A DNA stretch of 47,146 nt from Desulfobulbaceae bacterium. GTDB lineage: Bacteria; Desulfobacterota; Desulfobulbia; Desulfobulbales; Desulfocapsaceae. The notes beneath the pieces were generated by a model. That model was not told the DNA's origin. It did not search any database and worked only from the letters and a program-made list of their open reading frames with translations. This document shows, in pieces, positions 43,044-47,146 of this stretch. The stretch lies in the NCBI GenBank assembly GCA_003249645.1, contig QKIH01000065.1:1-47146 (forward strand). The letters run 5' to 3'. The position numbers and the translations under genes were made by a program. Every line of letters begins with the position of its first letter. The first letter of the stretch is position 1.

Positions 43044-44813
43044 ATGGACGCCAAAAGTGAATCAGCGAGCCCGGGCATTTGTCTGATTTCAATGCCGTGG
43101 GCCCTGTTCAACAGGCCTTCAATTCAGCTCGGAGCACTGGCAGCTTACCTAAAAAGAGAGCTTGAAACCAGTGTTGACTGCTTTCATCCCTATCTCACTC
43201 TTTCCCGAGATATAGGTACTGAGAGGTATCAGCAGATATCATTAAAACCCTGGGCTGGAGAATCACTTTTTGCAGCTCTGCTTTATCCTGAAAACGAAGG
43301 GAACTGCCGTAAAGTCTACTATCAATGCCTAAAAGGAAAGGATATTGCGCCTTTTACCACCTTGGTACAGCAGGTAAAAGAGACTGTTGACGGCTACTTC
43401 TCAGATATTGACTTCAGCAAGTACAGCCTTGTCGGCTTCTCTGTCTGCTTCGATCAGATCTTTGCCTCACTCTATGCCGCAAAATGGATTCGAACCCATT
43501 ATCCGGAGGTCAAAATTGTTTTCGGCGGCTCATCCTGCTGTCAACGGGTTGGAGAAAGCCTTGTTCATAATTTTCCCCAGATCGACCACATTATTGACGG
43601 TGAAGGGGAGCTTGCACTATGCGAACTTATCGCATCACTGCACCATAAAAAAGAGGGGTCGTTACCAGCTGTAATTCGCTGTAACAGCGATGTGAAGCTG
43701 GACATCAACACCCTGCCTGTTCCCGATTTTTCATACTACTTTGCAGAATTTGCCGCAATTTTCCCAGAGCGTCCATTTGATCCTGTTCTTCCAGTCGAAT
43801 TCTCCCGTGGCTGCTGGTGGGGAAAATGCACTTTCTGCAACCTTAACATTCAATGGTCAGGTTATCGTGCCAAACAGGCTGAAACCGTGGCGGCAGAAAT
43901 CGCGACTCATCACGCCCGCCATGAGGCCCTCGATTTCACCTTTACCGATAATGCCCTGCCGCCAAAAGAAGCTGACAGATTTTTCGAAGCTGCATCAAAA
44001 CAGAATAAAGACTTCACCTTTTTTGCTGAAATCAGAGCGATCACCGGAGAAGAAAGAATACAGACCTACAGATCCGGCGGACTAGACAGCGTGCAAGTCG
44101 GCATCGAAGCTTTTTCAGACTCACTGCTTGAAAAAATGCAAAAAGGTACCCGTGCAATAGACAATATTGCTGTAATGAAATACTGCCTGAGCCACGGAGT
44201 TGTGTTAGACGGCAATATCATCACCCACTTTCCGACCTCAACAGAAAAAGAAGCTGCCGAGACAATTGAGGCTCTTGATTTTGTCCTGCCATACCACCCA
44301 TTGAGTACGGCCAAATTCTTCCTCGGCTACGGTAGCCCTGTTGAACAAGCCCCGGCGCATTTTGGTTTAACCAGGAAAAGCCACCGCTTTAACCGTCTGC
44401 TCTTTCCCGATACAATCCGAAAAAATCTTGTTTTTCTTGTTCAGGATTATACAGGCAACAGACGAATGCAGGATAATATCTGGAAAGATGTCTGTGTAAA
44501 AGTAAAGATCTGGCAACGATTTCATGAGAAAAGAAAGGGTTCGAATTTTGCTCTCTCCTACCGGGATGGCGGCAATTTTCTACTCATCCGGCAGGAACAA
44601 GTTGACAAAGAAGTACTGCGGCACAAACTTAAAGGATTATCGAGACAACTTTATCTGTTCTGTGCCCATCCGCAGACAGTTGACCAGATTATGGAATCAT
44701 TCGATGAATTATCCCCTAAGAAGCTGTTACCCTTTTTACAGGACCTGCATAAAAAACGAATTCTCTATTTTGACGGTACCAGGGCGCTTGCGCTTGCCAT
44801 ACACCAACCATAA
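43044..44813 (+). CDS. B12-type radical SAM protein (RiPP maturation-like family)
   Basis: 589-residue enzyme. The N-terminal ~220 residues resemble a cobalamin-binding Rossmann domain (ICLISMPWALFNRPSIQLGALAAYL; YSLVGFSVCFDQIFASLYAAK), without the DxHxxG motif. The radical SAM motif reads SRGCWWGKCTFCNLN, with Cys257, Cys262 and Cys265, a CX4CX2C spacing that departs from the canonical CX3CX2C and recalls the GCWWGxxxxCxFC form of RiPP-maturation radical SAM proteins. The following YRAKQAETVAAEI fits the same family. The C-terminus (about 530-585) looks like a small winged-helix. It likely methylates or rearranges an unknown substrate. No precursor peptide was found nearby. Confidence 0.8.
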   Translation: MDAKSESASPGICLISMPWALFNRPSIQLGALAAYLKRELETSVDCFHPYLTLSRDIGTERYQQISLKPWAGESLFAALLYPENEGNCRKVYYQCLKGKDIAPFTTLVQQVKETVDGYFSDIDFSKYSLVGFSVCFDQIFASLYAAKWIRTHYPEVKIVFGGSSCCQRVGESLVHNFPQIDHIIDGEGELALCELIASLHHKKEGSLPAVIRCNSDVKLDINTLPVPDFSYYFAEFAAIFPERPFDPVLPVEFSRGCWWGKCTFCNLNIQWSGYRAKQAETVAAEIATHHARHEALDFTFTDNALPPKEADRFFEAASKQNKDFTFFAEIRAITGEERIQTYRSGGLDSVQVGIEAFSDSLLEKMQKGTRAIDNIAVMKYCLSHGVVLDGNIITHFPTSTEKEAAETIEALDFVLPYHPLSTAKFFLGYGSPVEQAPAHFGLTRKSHRFNRLLFPDTIRKNLVFLVQDYTGNRRMQDNIWKDVCVKVKIWQRFHEKRKGSNFALSYRDGGNFLLIRQEQVDKEVLRHKLKGLSRQLYLFCAHPQTVDQIMESFDELSPKKLLPFLQDLHKKRILYFDGTRALALAIHQP

Positions 44814-44827
44814 GAGCCGGTTCAATC

Positions 44828-45388
44828 ATGACAAAAGTTGCTGTATTATCTGACACCCATGATCAGGTCGCCCATCTTCAGGCTGCTGTGGATTACTGTA
44901 ATGAAAAAGGTGTCAGAACGCTTATCCATTGCGGGGACCTTATCTCACCATTCATGCTGAAACGACTAACGCAGCTCAATGGGGAAGTTCATCTTATCTT
45001 TGGTAACAATATGGGAGACAGACGACTTCTTGATCTCTGCGAATCGCAATTTCACAATATCACGCATCATGGGACCTTTGCCGATATTGAATTGTACGGC
45101 AAGAAAATTGGTGCTGTTCACTATCCGGTTAGAGCCAGAGAACTTGCCCTGGATGGCAGATTCGACATCATTTGCTATGGCCATAATCATACTCATCACG
45201 TGGAACATATAGGGAAAACAATTGTGCTGAATCCAGGCCAGATGCTTGGAGAAAAACCGGACACCGGTTTTGTAATTCTTGATTGCAAGTCGATGTCCAT
45301 CCAGCGTATAGTGCTGGACTCATATATGTTCAGGGATCAGATTGCCGTTAACAGCGGAGCAGAAACTCCACTGGATTCATTTTTATAA
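44828..45388 (+). CDS. YfcE/MJ0936-family metallophosphoesterase
   Basis: 186-residue phosphodiesterase. The calcineurin-like metal motifs are complete: SDTHDQ, HCGDLISP, GNNMGDR, AVHYP and YGHNHTH. Requires two divalent metals and hydrolyses phosphodiesters in vitro; the cellular substrate is unknown. It starts 14 bases after the radical SAM gene and is followed 21 bases later by the S1-domain gene, in the same operon. Confidence 0.93.
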   Translation: MTKVAVLSDTHDQVAHLQAAVDYCNEKGVRTLIHCGDLISPFMLKRLTQLNGEVHLIFGNNMGDRRLLDLCESQFHNITHHGTFADIELYGKKIGAVHYPVRARELALDGRFDIICYGHNHTHHVEHIGKTIVLNPGQMLGEKPDTGFVILDCKSMSIQRIVLDSYMFRDQIAVNSGAETPLDSFL

Positions 45389-45409
45389 AACCCTTACCAG
45401 GATTTTAGT

Positions 45410-46609
45410 ATGGAAGAGACTTTTGACAGTTTTGAAGCACTGCTGAACCAGCAAGAAGAAAAAAAGATTAAAAAACTTATCCCAGGCCAACGGATTAAGG
45501 CAGATGTCGTTGGAATCAGCGGCGAATCTGTATTCCTTGATGTCGGCGCCAAAAGCGAAGGGGTCCTTAACAGCTCTGAAGTAACAGATCAGGAAGGAAA
45601 CCTCAGCGTTAAGATTGGAGATAAAATCGAGGTTTATTATATCAGATCCCACGGTACCGAACTGATGTTCACAACTCGTGTCGGTTCCGGCTCTGCACCC
45701 GATCATCTCGAAGAAGCCTACCGCAGCCAGATTCCCGTTGAAGGTGTGGTAAAGGAAGAGATTAAGGGAGGTTTTGAGATAACGGTTGGCGGCAAAACCC
45801 GCGCTTTCTGCCCATACTCTCAAATGGGTCTGAAGCGCTATGACAACCCGGCCGAACAATACCTGGGCCGTACGCTCACTTTTCTCATCACCAAATTTGA
45901 GGAAAATGGTCGAAATCTTGTGGTCAGTGCCAGGGCAATTCTGGAAATTGAGCGTGAAAGATTCCGCGAAGAGTTGAAAAACAGCCTGCATGAGGGACAG
46001 ACCGTTGAAGGTGAAATCACCTCCATTCAACCTTTCGGCGCCTTCATTGACATCGGCGGCATTGAGGGACTCATCCCGGTCTCAGAAATCGGCTGGAGCA
46101 GGGTCGAAAAAATAGAAGAGTATCTCTCAGTCGGCCAAAAGGTTTCCGCAGTTATCAAGAGTCTTGACTGGAACAAAGACCGTTTTTCTTTCAGCCTGAA
46201 AGAAACCCTGGAAAATCCATGGGAAAAAGCAGAACAAAACCTGCCTCCAGGTACAACTGTGAGCGGCAAAGTTGTACGGCTTGCGCCTTTTGGTGCATTC
46301 ATCAATCTTGCCGAGGGTGTTGACGGACTTGTTCATATTTCCAAACTTGGTAACGGTAGAAGAATACACCACCCTCGCGAGGTACTTGAAGTCGGTCAGG
46401 ATTACGAAGTTAAGATTGAAAGCATAGATAGAGAAAACCAGAAGATCAGCTTGTCCCCTGCCGATTATGTTGCACAGCAGGATGAAGAGACGATAGAAAA
46501 AGACGAATACCAGAACTACAAAAAGCAGCAAAAAAAGGAAAAACAAGCCACATCAATGGGTTCACTTGGTGAACTGCTACAGGCAAAACTAGCTGAGAAA
46601 AAACGATAG
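45410..46609 (+). CDS. Ribosomal protein S1-like protein with four S1 domains
   Basis: 399-residue RNA-binding protein. Four S1 OB-folds: about 24-92 (IPGQRIKADVVGISGESVFLDVG), about 107-173 (weaker), about 193-262 (LHEGQTVEGEITSIQPFGAFIDIGG) and about 279-350 (LPPGTTVSGKVVRLAPFGAFINL), then a basic tail with KKQQKKEKQA. Shorter than the six-domain E. coli S1 (557 residues), and the family commonly acts in translation initiation or RNA turnover. Whether it is the main ribosomal S1 of this organism cannot be decided here. It is the last gene of the lolA operon. Confidence 0.88.
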   Translation: MEETFDSFEALLNQQEEKKIKKLIPGQRIKADVVGISGESVFLDVGAKSEGVLNSSEVTDQEGNLSVKIGDKIEVYYIRSHGTELMFTTRVGSGSAPDHLEEAYRSQIPVEGVVKEEIKGGFEITVGGKTRAFCPYSQMGLKRYDNPAEQYLGRTLTFLITKFEENGRNLVVSARAILEIERERFREELKNSLHEGQTVEGEITSIQPFGAFIDIGGIEGLIPVSEIGWSRVEKIEEYLSVGQKVSAVIKSLDWNKDRFSFSLKETLENPWEKAEQNLPPGTTVSGKVVRLAPFGAFINLAEGVDGLVHISKLGNGRRIHHPREVLEVGQDYEVKIESIDRENQKISLSPADYVAQQDEETIEKDEYQNYKKQQKKEKQATSMGSLGELLQAKLAEKKR

Positions 46610-46621
46610 GCACTAAGAGAC

Positions 46622-46660
46622 AAGTAAAGGTCGCAGGATTTTTTCTGTGACCCTTTACTT
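46622..46660. terminator. Hairpin between S1-like and PilZ genes
   Basis: A 15-bp stem with one bulge and one mismatch, AAGTAAAGGTCGCAG against CTGTGACCCTTTACTT, loop GATTTTTT. It sits 13 bases after the S1-like stop and touches the end of the convergent PilZ gene. Probably bidirectional; the T run is in the loop, not after the stem, so confidence is moderate. Confidence 0.55.
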
Positions 46661-46997
46661 AAGTATAAAGACCGTTTGCTGTGACAAAGTGACGAATCTT
46701 CTCTTCGTCCTGAACCGGCAGAAACATAAAATCTACATGTGTATCAATCAGATCCTCGTTGATCGTCTCTTCTATAACCCAACCCAACACCTTGATCGGC
46801 TGAGTCTCTTCCTCAAGTGAAAAAGTGAGGAAGACCTCTTCTCCTTGACAGGAACGGGCATGCACCGGTTTTCTGTAATACATTCCGTGCTCGCTGATAT
46901 TTACAGCGATGACCTCCTGTTGATCTGATCTGTGCTGTTCTACAACGGGTACAGAAATCGGTGCACGCAATACACTGCGTCTTTCCTTATCCTGCAT
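46659..46997 (-). CDS. PilZ-domain protein
   Basis: 112-residue cyclic-di-GMP-binding type protein. The N-terminal RRSVLRAPISVPV carries the RxxxR motif and VNISEHGMYYR the (D/N)xSxxG motif, so the c-di-GMP site looks intact. The rest is the PilZ beta-barrel (VFLTFSLEEETQPIKVLGWVIE, DTHVDFMFLPV). Single-domain form, often an adaptor for motility or exopolysaccharide machinery. AAGGAGG lies upstream of the ATG. No partner gene adjacent. Confidence 0.92.
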   Translation of the reverse strand: MQDKERRSVLRAPISVPVVEQHRSDQQEVIAVNISEHGMYYRKPVHARSCQGEEVFLTFSLEEETQPIKVLGWVIEETINEDLIDTHVDFMFLPVQDEEKIRHFVTANGLYT

Positions 46998-47146
46998 GAA
47001 ACAAACCTCCTTAACAAAATTAAGGTATCGTATTACCGATTGTTGTTACTCCCCAGTAAAACAACATCTACAGGCCTAGAATTGTGATGGCATCAATTTG
47101 ACAGGGATAATGCCACAGTTTGTTATGAAGAACAAGCGTTTTTTTT

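Overview
The window reads as an ordinary chromosomal stretch of a Gram-negative anaerobe, most likely a sulfate-reducing or related member of the Desulfobacterota (Desulfobulbales-like). The evidence is indirect: an anaerobic sulfatase-type radical SAM maturase, a cysteine-less relative of the CO dehydrogenase catalytic subunit, a cytoplasmic molybdopterin oxidoreductase, futalosine-pathway menaquinone genes (mqnB, mqnD), an orphan hydrogenase maturation protease, an AmrS radical SAM enzyme, and outer-membrane functions (LolA, a small beta-barrel). No phage, transposon, CRISPR array or rRNA was seen. One tRNA gene (Gly, anticodon GCC) is present.

Layout. 1-12.4 kb: mostly + strand genes: a truncated aldo/keto reductase, a small membrane protein on -, the CODH-like protein, a P-type ATPase, a molybdopterin oxidoreductase, an anSME-like SPASM enzyme, an exported HAD phosphatase, PhnA/YjdM on -, and a large Na+/H+ antiporter-type protein. 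12.6-17.8 kb: a small HAD protein, then a - strand block with a Fic-fold protein that has lost its catalytic histidine and the pstSCAB phosphate transporter, preceded by an 11-bp-phased repeat that looks like a Pho box. 18-24.3 kb: an unknown 202-aa protein, TrxC-like thioredoxin, a DUF1090-like periplasmic protein and a PepSY-type membrane protein on -, diverging from a BaeSR-like two-component system; then a hydrogenase-type protease and tRNA-Gly with a clear promoter and terminator. 24.3-28.8 kb: a proV-proW-proX glycine betaine/proline importer (proW frameshifted) followed by a MarR regulator. 29-31 kb: a small beta-barrel and an unknown multi-pass membrane protein directly behind a near-consensus Fur box.

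31-40.6 kb is a long - strand run read in the order mqnB, mqnD, mobA (frameshifted), plsC-like acyltransferase, a large double-receiver/PEP-synthase-like fusion, gdhA (TTG start), an Ate/Bpt-type aminoacyl-protein transferase, a small ORF and amrS. 40.7-46.6 kb on +: queA, then a compact lolA / B12-type radical SAM / YfcE phosphoesterase / four-S1-domain protein operon, with an FmdB zinc-ribbon gene on - between queA and lolA. A PilZ protein on - closes the window.

Nothing here is a certain new system. The most promising leads are the CODH-like protein beside a P-type ATPase with an altered TM4 motif, the receiver-ATP-grasp fusion, the Fur-box membrane protein, the radical SAM enzyme with non-canonical cysteine spacing, and a tiny ORF with a strong ribosome binding site just after the anSME gene. 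Three genes (proW, mobA, and possibly a small ORF ahead of amrS) are each broken in a way that a missing dinucleotide would explain. This suggests either recent decay or a systematic assembly error.
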